This document shows positions 25,188 through 34,202 of a stretch of 64,000 nucleotides of DNA, piece after piece (within the stretch, counting starts at the first letter, position 1; each line of letters opens with the position of its first letter). The stretch is from NCBI RefSeq assembly GCF_018128905.1, contig NZ_CP063808.1:372001-436000 (forward strand). Direction: 5' to 3'. Both the position numbers and the translations under genes were made by a program. The stretch comes from Streptomyces sp. A2-16 (GTDB taxonomy: Bacteria > Actinomycetota > Actinomycetes > Streptomycetales > Streptomycetaceae). The notes below the pieces were generated by a model. It made no database searches and was not told the origin of the DNA. It saw only the letters and a list, made by a program, of their open reading frames with translations.

Positions 25188-26314
25188 GCGGGTCCGGGGA
25201 CACCGGGGGGCGGCGGCACGAGCCGGCATGGGTCTCCGAGACCGATGCAACCGAAGAGCCGAAGCAATCGCACGCTGGGAACGGAACTGTGAATCACGGC
25301 CCCGACGATCTGAGCTCCACGGGGGAGTTCGACTCGGACGAGCTGGCACTGCGACGGATGCTGCACCAGGCGGTCCAGGAGATGGAACCGCGTGACGGCA
25401 CCCTGGACCATCTGCGCAGGGCGGTGCCCGCACGGCGGGCACGCAAGCGCCAGGCCCTCGTCGGCATGGCGGCCGCGGCCCTCTTCATCGGCACCGCGAT
25501 CCCCGCCCTCGTGCACGTCTCCTCCACCGGCACCAACGCCAACACCTCCAACGCCGGGCACACCTCCCAGATGCAGGGCGGCGCGAGCCAGGGCAAGCAG
25601 GAGGACGGCGGCGAGTCCACCTCCGGCGGCTCCGCGGGCAAGCCCGAGGACAAGGGCAAGGGCGAGTCGAAGGGCGACGACAAGGGCAAGACCGCGGGCG
25701 CGAGCACCGGAGCGAGCAGCGGTACCGGCCCGTCCGCCTCGACCGCCGCGAGCGCCGGGGTCTGCACGGCCGCCCAGCTCGGCACACCCACGGCCGGCAC
25801 CACGGTGCCCGACGCCTCCGGGACGGTCTACGGCACGTTCCACATCACCAACGGCTCCACCGCCGCCTGCACGGTCACCGGCCCCGGCAGCCTGACCTGG
25901 AGCGCGCAGGGCGCCGCCGACAGCAGCAAGATCAGCGCGGTCCGGCACACGTCCGGTGACGCGGCCTCGGCCGGGCTGCCCGACCCGTCCCAGGAGGTCT
26001 CCCAGCTGGTGCTCCAGCCGGGCTCGTCCTACGACGTGAAGTTCGCCTGGGTGCCCTCCGAGACCTGTCCCACCTCGGAGCCCTCGACCGACCCCACCCC
26101 CGACCCCACGACGTCCCCGGACAGCTCCTCCAGCGCGGGCTCCTCCACCGGCGGCGACACCGGCACGTCCACCCAGCTCCTCACGGACGGCGGCACCCTC
26201 GACGGCAGTGTCCTGGTGACGAACACCGCGGAGGGCGGACCGTCCGTGTCGACGACGGTGCCCAACGCGTGCGCGGGCGTCGTGTACTGGACGGGAGTGC
26301 TCACGTCGTCCTGA
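25184..26314 (+). CDS. Membrane-anchored partner of the sigma factor (putative anti-sigma)
   Basis: The 376-residue protein has a cytosolic N-terminus of about 95 residues with the helix DELALRRMLHQAVQEMEPRDGTLDHLRRAVPARRARKRQ in outline, one membrane helix (ALVGMAAAALFIGTAIPALVHV), a Gly/Ser/Lys low-complexity linker and a Cys/Ser/Thr-rich outer domain split by a Pro-Thr-Asp run. No zinc HxxxCxxC anti-sigma motif is present, so inhibition of the sigma factor is inferred from gene order and topology, not from a recognised ASD domain. Confidence 0.72.
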   Translation: MSGSGDTGGRRHEPAWVSETDATEEPKQSHAGNGTVNHGPDDLSSTGEFDSDELALRRMLHQAVQEMEPRDGTLDHLRRAVPARRARKRQALVGMAAAALFIGTAIPALVHVSSTGTNANTSNAGHTSQMQGGASQGKQEDGGESTSGGSAGKPEDKGKGESKGDDKGKTAGASTGASSGTGPSASTAASAGVCTAAQLGTPTAGTTVPDASGTVYGTFHITNGSTAACTVTGPGSLTWSAQGAADSSKISAVRHTSGDAASAGLPDPSQEVSQLVLQPGSSYDVKFAWVPSETCPTSEPSTDPTPDPTTSPDSSSSAGSSTGGDTGTSTQLLTDGGTLDGSVLVTNTAEGGPSVSTTVPNACAGVVYWTGVLTSS

Positions 26315-26402
26315 CGGCGTGCACGGGCTGGGAAGGGGTGACCCCGCTCGGACGGAGTGCCCCGGCCCGGACGCGGTGCCGGGCGCCGGGGGACGCTCCG
26401 GT

Positions 26403-27212
26403 TCAGGCGGTCGCCTTCTCCTGGGGCTGCTCCTGCGGCTGCGGCTCGTCGTCGTCCGGGAGGATGCCCAGTTCCGCGTCCCGGACGAACTCCACCTCGC
26501 GGCGCACCAGACGGAACCACATGAAGACCACGAAGCCGGCGAAGACGAACCACTCACCGGTGTAGCCGAGGTTCTGGAAGGCCTTCAGGTCCAGCCCGCT
26601 GTCGGCGGGCGCGGTCGCCGGTACGGCCTTCATCCCCGCGTCGCCGGTGTTGAGGGTGACCCACGCGTCGTACACGTCGTACGGCACGAGGTTGATCAGC
26701 GAGGCCGCGCTGATCGCCGCGGTCTGCCCGGCCGGGAGCCCGCCCTGCGCACTGACGCCGTTGTCCCCCGGGGTCTCCGACGCCTGCAACGCGCCGGTGA
26801 CGGTGACCTCGCCCTTCGGCGCGGCCGGGACCTTCGACGGATCGGGGGTGCCCGGCAGCCAGCCCCGGACCACGGGCAGGGCCTTGCCGCCGTCGGTGCG
26901 CAGCAGCGCCAGGACGTAGTACCCCTCGCGGTCGTCCAGTTGCCGGTCGGGGACGAGCAGCTGCTTGTCGTACCGGCCGGTCGCGGTGACCTGCTTGCCG
27001 GAGGTCGCCTTGTTCACCGGCAGCAGCTTCGCCAGCGGCCGCGGGGCCTCCCGCACGTCGGTGACGACCTGCTTCTCGGCGTCCCGGCTCTCGGACATCC
27101 GGTCCTCGAACCGGCTCAGCTGCCACGACCCCATGAAGACGCAGAACGGGATGGCGAGCAGCACGAAGACGTTGATGCCAAACCAGCGGGGTGTCAGCAG
27201 AAACCGGTACAC
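26403..27212 (-). CDS. SURF1-family cytochrome-oxidase assembly protein
   Basis: The 269-residue protein starts at GTG 27212 (VYRFLLTPRWFGIN). It has the SURF1 layout: an N-terminal helix (VFVLLAIPFCVFMGSWQLSRFEDR), a soluble domain with GRYDKQLLVPDRQLDDREGYYVLALLRTDGGKALPVVRGWLP in outline, and a C-terminal helix (WFVFAGFVVFMWFRLVRREVEF). SURF1 helps insert haem into the aa3-type oxidase. The ribosome site lies unusually close to the chosen start, so a slightly different start is possible. Confidence 0.9.
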   Translation of the reverse strand: MYRFLLTPRWFGINVFVLLAIPFCVFMGSWQLSRFEDRMSESRDAEKQVVTDVREAPRPLAKLLPVNKATSGKQVTATGRYDKQLLVPDRQLDDREGYYVLALLRTDGGKALPVVRGWLPGTPDPSKVPAAPKGEVTVTGALQASETPGDNGVSAQGGLPAGQTAAISAASLINLVPYDVYDAWVTLNTGDAGMKAVPATAPADSGLDLKAFQNLGYTGEWFVFAGFVVFMWFRLVRREVEFVRDAELGILPDDDEPQPQEQPQEKATA

Positions 27213-27255
27213 ACTCCCACGGTACGGGGCCGCCCCGGGCCGCCCGGGCGCGGGG

Positions 27256-27630
27256 TCAGTACCTTTCGGCGAGGTGGTCCCGGCCCGCCGGGGGTTCGTA
27301 CGGCTCCGGCCAGAAGTCGGTGACGGCGGATATACGGCCGCTCTCGTCCCCGGTGAAGAACGTGATGCTGTACATCTCCTCGAGACCCACCGTGAAGTGG
27401 ACCCGGGCGACGGCCTGGTCCGGCTCGGCGACGATCCGCTCCACCCGCAGGTGCCAGTCGCCCGGGTACTCCCGGTTGAACTCGACGTACCGCTCCCTTC
27501 CCCTGATGCGCTCGCGGGTCTGCGGGAGGGTGTAGGCGACGTCCTCGGCGAGGGTGTCCGCGAACGTGCTCCAGTCACGGGCCTCCAGAGAGGTCCAGAA
27601 ACTCTCGACGGTCTTGCGCAGATCGGTCAT
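27256..27630 (-). CDS. NTF2/SnoaL-like protein
   Basis: The 124-residue cytosolic protein starts at ATG 27630. It opens with the helix MTDLRKTVESFWTSLEARDWSTFADTLAEDVAYTLP in outline, a typical SnoaL start, then ERYVEFNREYPGDWHLRVERIVAEPDQAVARVHFTV and a C-terminal strand ending AVTDFWPEPYEPP. Such proteins are steroid-isomerase-like or polyketide-cyclase-like folds; the ligand is not predictable. It is followed at 43 bases by SURF1 on the same strand and is divergent from the S9 peptidase. Confidence 0.82.
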   Translation of the reverse strand: MTDLRKTVESFWTSLEARDWSTFADTLAEDVAYTLPQTRERIRGRERYVEFNREYPGDWHLRVERIVAEPDQAVARVHFTVGLEEMYSITFFTGDESGRISAVTDFWPEPYEPPAGRDHLAERY

Positions 27631-27781
27631 GGGGCCGAGTCTGCACCGGGCCACTGACAATCGGCCCGGACCGGGCTTTCGGCCCTGGTGGCAGGGGGTT
27701 CGGGTAAGCGGCGGGTAGAAGTTGTCCACAGGCTGGGGACCTCGTCTGCGGATTGTCTGTGAAGGCAGGCAGTATGGGGTC

Positions 27782-29596
27782 ATGACTGAGAGCAACGGGT
27801 CCGCCGCGGCCGAGCGGAAGAACGAGATGCCGGATTGGGAGCAGCGCTTCCGGGCCCCCCGGGTGTCGCTGCCCGACTGGGCGGAGGACGCCCCCGACCG
27901 CTCCTTGTTCGTCTCCAACGCCACGGGGACGTACGAGCTGTACGCCTGGGACCGGGTCACCGGCGAACAGCGTCAGGTCACGGACCGGCCGAACGGCACC
28001 ACGGACGGCGTGCTCTCCCCGGACGGCGCGTGGATCTGGTGGTTCGACGACAAGGACGGCGACGAGTTCGGCATCTGGCGCCGCCAGCCCTTCGAGGGCG
28101 GCGCGGACGAGCCCGCCGCGCCCGGTCTCGAGGCCTCCTACCCGGCGGGCCTGGCCCTGGGCCGGGACGGCCGTACGGCGGTCGTGGGCCGCTCGACCGA
28201 CGACGAGGGCACCTCCATCCACCTCGTGCGCACCGGCGAGGACCCGGTGGAGATCTACCGGCACCGCGAGTCGGCGGGCGTCGGCGACGTCTCCCACGAC
28301 GGCTCGCTGATCGCGATCGAGCACACCGAGCACGGCGACGCCATGCACTCGGCGCTGCGCGTGGTGCGCCCCGACGGCAAGGCGGTCGCCGAGCTCGACG
28401 ACACCGAGGGCGGCACCGAGGAACTGGGCCTCGAGGTCCTCGGCTTCGCCCCGGTCGACGGCGACACCCGGCTGCTCGTCGGCCATCAGCGGCGCGGCCG
28501 TTGGGAGCCCCTGGTGTGGGACGTGGCCACCGGCGTGGAGAGCGACCTCGCCCTGGACCTGCCCGGTGACGTGGGCGCCGAGTGGTACCCGGACGGCACC
28601 GGGCTGCTCGTCGTGCACAGCTTCGAGGCCCGCAGCGAGCTCTTCCGGTACGACCTGGAGAGCGGCAAGCTGGAGAAGGTCCAGACCCCGGCCGGCTCGG
28701 TCTCGGGGGCGACGGCCCGCCCCGACGGCAGTGTCGAGTACCTGTGGTCCTCGGCCGCCGAGCCCTCGGCGGTGCGCTCGACGACCGGCGAGGTGGTCCT
28801 GGACCCGCCCGGTCCGAAGTCCCCCGGTTCGGTGCCGGTGGAGGACGTGTGGGTGGACGGTCCGGGCGGCCGGATCCACGCCCTGGTCCAGAGGCCGGCC
28901 GGGACGACCGGGCCGCTGCCGACGGTCTTCGACATCCACGGCGGACCGACCTGGCACGACAGCGACTCCTTCGCGGCGGGTCCGGCGGCCTGGGTGGACC
29001 ACGGGTACGCGGTCGTCAGGGTCAACTACCGCGGTTCCACGGGGTACGGCCGCGAGTGGACCGACGCGCTGAAGCACCGGGTCGGCCTGATCGAGCTGGA
29101 GGACATCGCGGCGGTGCGGGAGTGGGCGGTCGCCTCCGGCCTCGCCGACCCCGACCGGCTGATCCTCACCGGCGGTTCGTGGGGCGGCTACCTCACCCTC
29201 CTCGGTCTGGGCACCCAGCCGGACGCATGGGCGCTGGGCATCGCGGCGGTGCCGGTCGCGGACTACGTGACAGCGTTCCACGACGAGATGGAAGCGCTGA
29301 AGGCGATGGACCGGACGCTGCTGGGCGGCACGCCGGAGGAGGTGCCGGAGCGCTTCGAGGCGTCGTCGCCGCTGACGTACGTGGACCAGGTGAAGGTCCC
29401 GGTGTACATCTCGGCGGGCGTCAACGACCCGCGGTGCCCGATCCGCCAGATCGACAACTACGTCAAGCGGCTGGAGTCGAGGGGCGCGGTCCACGAGGTG
29501 TACCGGTACGACGCCGGGCACGGGTCGCTGGTGGTGGACGAGCGGATCAAGCAGGTGAGGCTGGAACTGGACTTCGCGGCCCGGCATCTGGGCTAG
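27782..29596 (+). CDS. S9-family prolyl-oligopeptidase-like peptidase
   Basis: The 604-residue protein has an N-terminal beta-propeller (repeats such as LSPDGAWIWWFDD and SHDGSLIAIEH) that gates a C-terminal alpha/beta-hydrolase domain. The catalytic triad is Ser466 in GGSWGGYLTL, Asp549 in VNDPRCP and His580 in DAGHGS. TVFDIHGGPTWHD supplies the oxyanion loop. No signal peptide is visible, so it acts on short peptides in the cytosol. ATG 27782 is chosen because homology begins soon after; the ribosome site is weak. Confidence 0.93.
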   Translation: MTESNGSAAAERKNEMPDWEQRFRAPRVSLPDWAEDAPDRSLFVSNATGTYELYAWDRVTGEQRQVTDRPNGTTDGVLSPDGAWIWWFDDKDGDEFGIWRRQPFEGGADEPAAPGLEASYPAGLALGRDGRTAVVGRSTDDEGTSIHLVRTGEDPVEIYRHRESAGVGDVSHDGSLIAIEHTEHGDAMHSALRVVRPDGKAVAELDDTEGGTEELGLEVLGFAPVDGDTRLLVGHQRRGRWEPLVWDVATGVESDLALDLPGDVGAEWYPDGTGLLVVHSFEARSELFRYDLESGKLEKVQTPAGSVSGATARPDGSVEYLWSSAAEPSAVRSTTGEVVLDPPGPKSPGSVPVEDVWVDGPGGRIHALVQRPAGTTGPLPTVFDIHGGPTWHDSDSFAAGPAAWVDHGYAVVRVNYRGSTGYGREWTDALKHRVGLIELEDIAAVREWAVASGLADPDRLILTGGSWGGYLTLLGLGTQPDAWALGIAAVPVADYVTAFHDEMEALKAMDRTLLGGTPEEVPERFEASSPLTYVDQVKVPVYISAGVNDPRCPIRQIDNYVKRLESRGAVHEVYRYDAGHGSLVVDERIKQVRLELDFAARHLG

Positions 29597-29656
29597 CGGG
29601 GCGGACTCCCGGCTGCGCATGCGTGGGGGCGGGTGGGGGCGGGTCGCGCCGAGCGG

Positions 29657-31522
29657 CTATGCCCCCGCCTGTTCCCGCCCCCTGCGCCCCAGCAGCTCCG
29701 CCAACCCCCGCCGAGTCGCCGCCAGCACCACCCGGTCCGAGCCCTGCAGGACATAGGTGTCCGGCAGATCCCACGCCAGCCCCGGAGCGTCCCCGGACTC
29801 CTCCCGGGCCAGCACCCGCCAGGACCCCGCCCGGAACGCCTCGCCCACCGTCCTGCCCTCCAGCTGCGGATGCCCGCCCACGTCCACCGCCGCGAACAGC
29901 AGCACCCGCCGCTCGACCGGGAACGCGCCCAGGATCTGCCGCCCCATCATCGCCCCGGCGAACGCGGGAGCCGCCAGATGCGAGACGCTGCGGCTGCGGG
30001 TGGACGCACCGGGGTGCGCGGCCCGCAGGGTGCGGTACACCGCCGTCGCGAAGTCGTCGTCGTACAGCCGCAGCACCACCCGCAGATCGGGCCGCACGGC
30101 CCGCGCGTAGAGCACGGCCTCCAGGTTCGTGGTGTCCGCGCTGGTCACCGCGAGCAGTGCGTGCGCGCGGTGGATCTTGGCGGCCTCCAGGACCCCCTCC
30201 TGCGTGACATCCCCGAGCACCACCGGTACCCGCAGCCGCCGCGCCGTGGCCAGTCCGCGTGCCTCGGGGTCGGACTCGACGCACACCACCGGGATGTTCA
30301 GCTCCCGCAGCCGGGTCAGCACCCGGGTGCCGATCTTCCCGAGTCCGAGCAGCACGACGTGTCCGCCGAGGCCCCGGGGCGGCTTGCGCAGGGAGGACGC
30401 GGTGCGGAAGGTGCCGAGGACCTCCAGGACCGCGGCGAGGAGCACCGGGAGGAGCAGCAGTCCGGCGAATCCGGACAGGAGCTGGAGGATCTGCCGTCCG
30501 ACGGACTGGCCGATCGCGGGGTCGTCGATCGCGAACAGGTCGAGCAGCGTCAGATAGAAGGCGCGCAGGGGGTGGATCCCGGTCACCAGCCACAGCGCGA
30601 CGGCGAGCGCGACCACGCACCCCACCATCCCGGCCAGCGACCAGCGCAGCCGCGGCGAGAACAGCGAGGCGAACCACGGCATCACGCCCCGTCCGTCGGG
30701 CAACGCGGGCCCGGCGTACGACACCTGCTCCAGCACGACGGTCGCGCGCCCGCTGCCGTCCCGTACCGCCGCCGCGTCCGGCAGCAGGGTCGGACCCTGA
30801 TCGCCCGCGGGCCCGGCGGTGTCGGTCGGCGAGAGCAGGGCCAGCGTGGCCAGACCCGGGCCGGCGCCCTGCCCGGCCGCGGTCGGGGGCCGTTCGACGG
30901 CCCGCAGCAGCAGACCGCCGGTCTGGAGCACCTTGCTGGTGCCGGTGAGGGCGGTGGCGGCCAGCGCGGGCGCGGCCGTGTCGGCGTCCGAGAGCACGGT
31001 GGTGGAGGCGTCGAAGCCGGTGCCGTCGGCCGGGCCGCCGGCGGACAACGCCGAGGCCTGGTCGAGGAGTTCCTCGATGTGCTGGCCCAGGCGCCGGTTG
31101 TAGAGCCGCAGCACGAGCCGCAGCCGGGGGTTGAGGCGGCGGGCGGTGAGGGCGGCGCGGATGTTGGTCTCGTCGTCGTCGTACACGAGCGCGAGCGCGT
31201 CCGCGCGGTCCACGCCCGCCTCCGCGAGCGCCGCCTCGCTCGGTTCGGCGGCCTCCATCAGCCGTATCCCGCCCGGGGGTTCACCGGTGGGGGCGACAGC
31301 GCCGTTGCCGTTGCCGCCGCCCGCACCGCCGTTGCCGGTCAGTCCTGCGGCCGCGGTCACCACCCGGTCGAGCAGCGCGGACGCGGTCCTGGCCCGCACG
31401 ACCACCGGGGGCCGCACGGACCGTTCGGAGGCCGGTACGACGAGGGTGACCTGTTCGCCGTAGACCCCTCTGAGTTCGGCCGCCAGCCGGTGCGCGAGCC
31501 CGTCGTCCCCGCACACCACCAT
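29657..31522 (-). CDS. Castor/Pollux-like ion channel with two RCK (NAD-binding) domains
   Basis: The 621-residue protein (ATG 31522; GTG 31576 is an alternative) has an N-terminal TrkA-N-like domain (VVCGDDGLAHRLAAEL), then two membrane helices (WSLAGMVGCVVALAVALWLVTG and ILQLLSGFAGLLLLPVLLAAVLEVL) flanking a short pore-like segment, and a second Rossmann domain beginning GHVVLLGLGKIGTRVLTRL with VESDPEARG. This RCK-helix-pore-helix-RCK order resembles ligand-gated potassium or calcium channels. A Gly/Asn-rich insert lies in the first domain. Ion selectivity cannot be read with certainty. Confidence 0.8.
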   Translation of the reverse strand: MVVCGDDGLAHRLAAELRGVYGEQVTLVVPASERSVRPPVVVRARTASALLDRVVTAAAGLTGNGGAGGGNGNGAVAPTGEPPGGIRLMEAAEPSEAALAEAGVDRADALALVYDDDETNIRAALTARRLNPRLRLVLRLYNRRLGQHIEELLDQASALSAGGPADGTGFDASTTVLSDADTAAPALAATALTGTSKVLQTGGLLLRAVERPPTAAGQGAGPGLATLALLSPTDTAGPAGDQGPTLLPDAAAVRDGSGRATVVLEQVSYAGPALPDGRGVMPWFASLFSPRLRWSLAGMVGCVVALAVALWLVTGIHPLRAFYLTLLDLFAIDDPAIGQSVGRQILQLLSGFAGLLLLPVLLAAVLEVLGTFRTASSLRKPPRGLGGHVVLLGLGKIGTRVLTRLRELNIPVVCVESDPEARGLATARRLRVPVVLGDVTQEGVLEAAKIHRAHALLAVTSADTTNLEAVLYARAVRPDLRVVLRLYDDDFATAVYRTLRAAHPGASTRSRSVSHLAAPAFAGAMMGRQILGAFPVERRVLLFAAVDVGGHPQLEGRTVGEAFRAGSWRVLAREESGDAPGLAWDLPDTYVLQGSDRVVLAATRRGLAELLGRRGREQAGA

Positions 31523-31635
31523 GTGCGCGGCCGTGTCGCCCGGCAGTCCGGGACTCTGGTTCGGAACGCTCCCCACGAGGGAGAAGACTGCCTCACCGGG
31601 ACGGATGGTGCCACGACCGGGTCCGGGCCGGGTGG

Positions 31636-32982
31636 TCAGCCGTCGACGAACACGCTCTCGGTGACGGCGTCCTGGAAGCTGTCGCCGCCCTCGAAGACCG
31701 CCCGGTAGTGGCCGGGACCGCTGCCCTCGACGTCCGCGGCGAAGTCGCTGCCGTTGCCGCCCCAGTACGCCTCGACCGTGGTCAGGTCGCTCCACCGGGT
31801 GCCGTCGGCCGAGTACTGGACGTGGACCAGGATGGTGGCCGGTGTGAAGCCGTCCGTGAAGTCGATGAGCCCCTCCACATGGACCGCGGCGGCGTCGGTC
31901 CGGGTCGCCGAGAATGCGGTGAAGGCGGCCGCGTGGTGGACGTGGACCAGCGCGCTCTGCGCGGAGGCGGGGGCCAGGAACGGGTCCTCGGAGGTGTCGA
32001 GGGCGAGCAGGAAGCGTCCGCGGTCCCACGGGGTGTACGTCGTGGAGAAGGTGCCGTCGGCCGCCGTGGTGAAGCGCTCGACGAAGTCGCTCTGGCCGTC
32101 CGGGTCGCCGAAGAGGATCCCGCCGGACTGTCCGGCCAGCGGCACCCAGCTGCCGTCCGCGGTCTGCTGCTCGGCCTTCGCGGTCAGGGTGACCGGGTCG
32201 CCGTCGTCGATGTCCGTGGCGGAGACGTCCGTGACGAACCGGGTGGGGATCTGGTCGATGCCGATCTGCAGCAGCTCCGACTCGCTGTACACATAGCCGG
32301 GGTGCTGGTTGTCGTACCGGTAGAACGCCTGGATTCCGGTGGCCTGGTCGAGGGTGACCGTGGCGGTGAAGCGGCCGTCGGCGTCGGTGGTGACCGTCGT
32401 CTGCGGCCAGTAGTCGACATCGATGTCGACGGGGTACCCGGCCAGCGGCTTCTCCGCCTGGGCGGGCCAGTTGCCGTACAGGGTGCCCTGGACCGTCACC
32501 TCGCGGTGGCCGCGGTCGATCGACGTACGGTCCACGGTCAGCGCGCCGATCCGGGTGGCGGCCCAGTACCCGAAGTCGCCGGCCGACTTCTTCTCGACGT
32601 GGTCGCCGTCGGCGTCGGTCAGTTCGACGTCGATGCGGTAGATGCCGAGCTTGTCGAGGGCCAGCGGCTGCTTGCTGCGCCAGGTGCCGTTCGCGGCGGT
32701 GCCGGAGGCGAGCGCGAAGTCCCCGGGGCCGAGCTCGGCGACCTGCGCGCCCGTGGCGTACGACACGAGATGTGCCTCGACCTCGGTGATGTCGCTGCCG
32801 GACTCGGCGGTGACCTGGAGGAACCCGGGGGCCTCGGAGACGCCGCTCGCGGACTGCACCCGCAGTTGGTCGGACGCGTACGACACGGGTGCCACGGCGA
32901 GCGCGATCACTCCCGCGCCGACGGCGGCGACGAGCGCGCGCACCGCGCCCCGGCGGCCGGGTCTTTTTCGTGTGGTGGTCAA
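31636..32982 (-). CDS. Secreted protein with tandem Ig-like domains
   Basis: The 448-residue product starts at TTG 32982, with GGGAGGGAAAG directly upstream. A signal peptide (KRPGRRGAVRALVAAVGAGVIALAVAP in outline) ends near SYA. The rest is beta-rich with no Cys in the mature part and recurring 'DADGRFTATV' / 'AADGTFSTTY' strands typical of bacterial Ig-like or transthyretin-like domains, about four in number. Likely an extracellular or wall-associated binding protein. It lies 112 bases upstream of the RCK channel gene on the same strand. Confidence 0.75.
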   Translation of the reverse strand: MTTTRKRPGRRGAVRALVAAVGAGVIALAVAPVSYASDQLRVQSASGVSEAPGFLQVTAESGSDITEVEAHLVSYATGAQVAELGPGDFALASGTAANGTWRSKQPLALDKLGIYRIDVELTDADGDHVEKKSAGDFGYWAATRIGALTVDRTSIDRGHREVTVQGTLYGNWPAQAEKPLAGYPVDIDVDYWPQTTVTTDADGRFTATVTLDQATGIQAFYRYDNQHPGYVYSESELLQIGIDQIPTRFVTDVSATDIDDGDPVTLTAKAEQQTADGSWVPLAGQSGGILFGDPDGQSDFVERFTTAADGTFSTTYTPWDRGRFLLALDTSEDPFLAPASAQSALVHVHHAAAFTAFSATRTDAAAVHVEGLIDFTDGFTPATILVHVQYSADGTRWSDLTTVEAYWGGNGSDFAADVEGSGPGHYRAVFEGGDSFQDAVTESVFVDG

Positions 32983-32997
32983 CTTTCCCTCCCTGTA

Positions 32998-33033
32998 TGT
33001 CAGTTGTGGGCACGGTAACGGCCCCCACTGACA
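32998..33033. promoter_or_regulatory. Dyad in the divergent region before the secreted-protein gene
   Basis: TGTCAGT (32998-33004) and ACTGACA (33027-33033) are exact inverted arms 22 bases apart, with further partial pairing inside (GTGGGC with GCCCCC). It lies 16 bases upstream of the minus-strand start and about 120 bases before the plus-strand permease, so it may be an operator or a 5' hairpin. Confidence 0.4.
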
Positions 33034-33155
33034 GGCGCACGCCCATTTGATCTCCCAAGAAATCCCCAAACCACCGCGCACACTGAGCAAACGGGCCTTC
33101 CCTGTCGTACGCACGAAGAGGGAAACCAGCACCTCACCACCGGAGGATCCCGGCC

Positions 33156-34202
33156 GTGGCCGTCACCAAAGCTCCCCCGCACACGCGGGACACCGGCGAG
33201 GACCGGCATCCGGCACCGGACCCCGCACCGCGTCCGGCGCCGGATCCGGAAGCGCGGCGCCTGAACTCGCCGCTCGTGCTGACCCTGCTGATGCTGCTGG
33301 TGGTGCTCTGCCAGGGCCCGATCCGCGGGGCGCTGGGCGCGCCGGTGATGCAGAGCTGGATGACGGTGTTCGTCGCCGTGCTCGTCCAGGCGCTGCCCTT
33401 CCTGGTGCTCGGGGTGCTGCTCTCGGCGGCGATCGCGGTGTTCGTGCCGCCGTCGTTCTTCGCCCGCGCCCTGCCGAAGAACCCCGCCCTCGCGGTGCCG
33501 GTGGCCGGGGCGGCGGGTGTGGTGCTGCCGGGCTGCGAGTGCGCGTCCGTGCCGGTGGCGGGCGCCCTGGTCCGGCGGGGTGTCACTCCGGCCGCGGCCC
33601 TCGCCTTCCTGCTCTCCGCCCCGGCGATCAACCCGATCGTGCTGACGGCGACCGCCGTGGCCTTCCCGCGCAACCCGGAGATGGTCGTGGCCCGGCTCGT
33701 CGCGAGCCTGCTGGTGGCCTGCGCGATGGGCTGGCTGTGGCTGCGCCTCGGCCGCACGGACCTGCTGAAGGAGCCGACCCGGCACGCGTACGAGGGCCAG
33801 GGCAGGGGCGCCGCCTTCTGGGGCTCGGTCCGGCACGACGTGATGCACGCGGGCGGCTTCCTGGTCGTGGGCGCCATGGCGGCGGCCACCCTGAAGGCCG
33901 TGGTGCCGCAGACGTGGCTGCGTACGGCGGCCGAGAACCCGGTGATCGCCGTGCTGGCGCTGGCCGCCCTGGCCGTGGTGCTGTCGATCTGCTCGGAGGC
34001 GGACGCGTTCGTGGCCGCCTCGCTCACCCAGTTCTCGCTCACCGCGCGGCTGACCTTCCTGGTCGTCGGCCCCATGATCGACCTCAAGCTGTTCGCGATG
34101 CAGACGGGCACCTTCGGCCGCGCCTTCGCCCTGCGGTTCGCCCCCGCCACCCTCGCCCTCGCGATCGTGGTCTCGGTCCTGACCGGGTGGGTGATGCTGT
34201 GA
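33156..34202 (+). CDS. Permease of the DUF318/ArsP-YraQ family
   Basis: The 348-residue protein starts at GTG 33156 behind GGAGG. After a Pro-rich N-terminus it has about eight hydrophobic helices. Family marks are FLVLGVLLSAAIAVFVPPSFF, the pair VVLPGCECASVPVAGALVRRG with two Cys close together in the membrane, and FLLSAPAINPIVLTATAVAF; a second SEADAFVAASL segment repeats the pattern. Related proteins export organoarsenicals or work with a YcgQ-like partner. The next gene, overlapping by four bases, is that partner. Confidence 0.85.
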   Translation: MAVTKAPPHTRDTGEDRHPAPDPAPRPAPDPEARRLNSPLVLTLLMLLVVLCQGPIRGALGAPVMQSWMTVFVAVLVQALPFLVLGVLLSAAIAVFVPPSFFARALPKNPALAVPVAGAAGVVLPGCECASVPVAGALVRRGVTPAAALAFLLSAPAINPIVLTATAVAFPRNPEMVVARLVASLLVACAMGWLWLRLGRTDLLKEPTRHAYEGQGRGAAFWGSVRHDVMHAGGFLVVGAMAAATLKAVVPQTWLRTAAENPVIAVLALAALAVVLSICSEADAFVAASLTQFSLTARLTFLVVGPMIDLKLFAMQTGTFGRAFALRFAPATLALAIVVSVLTGWVML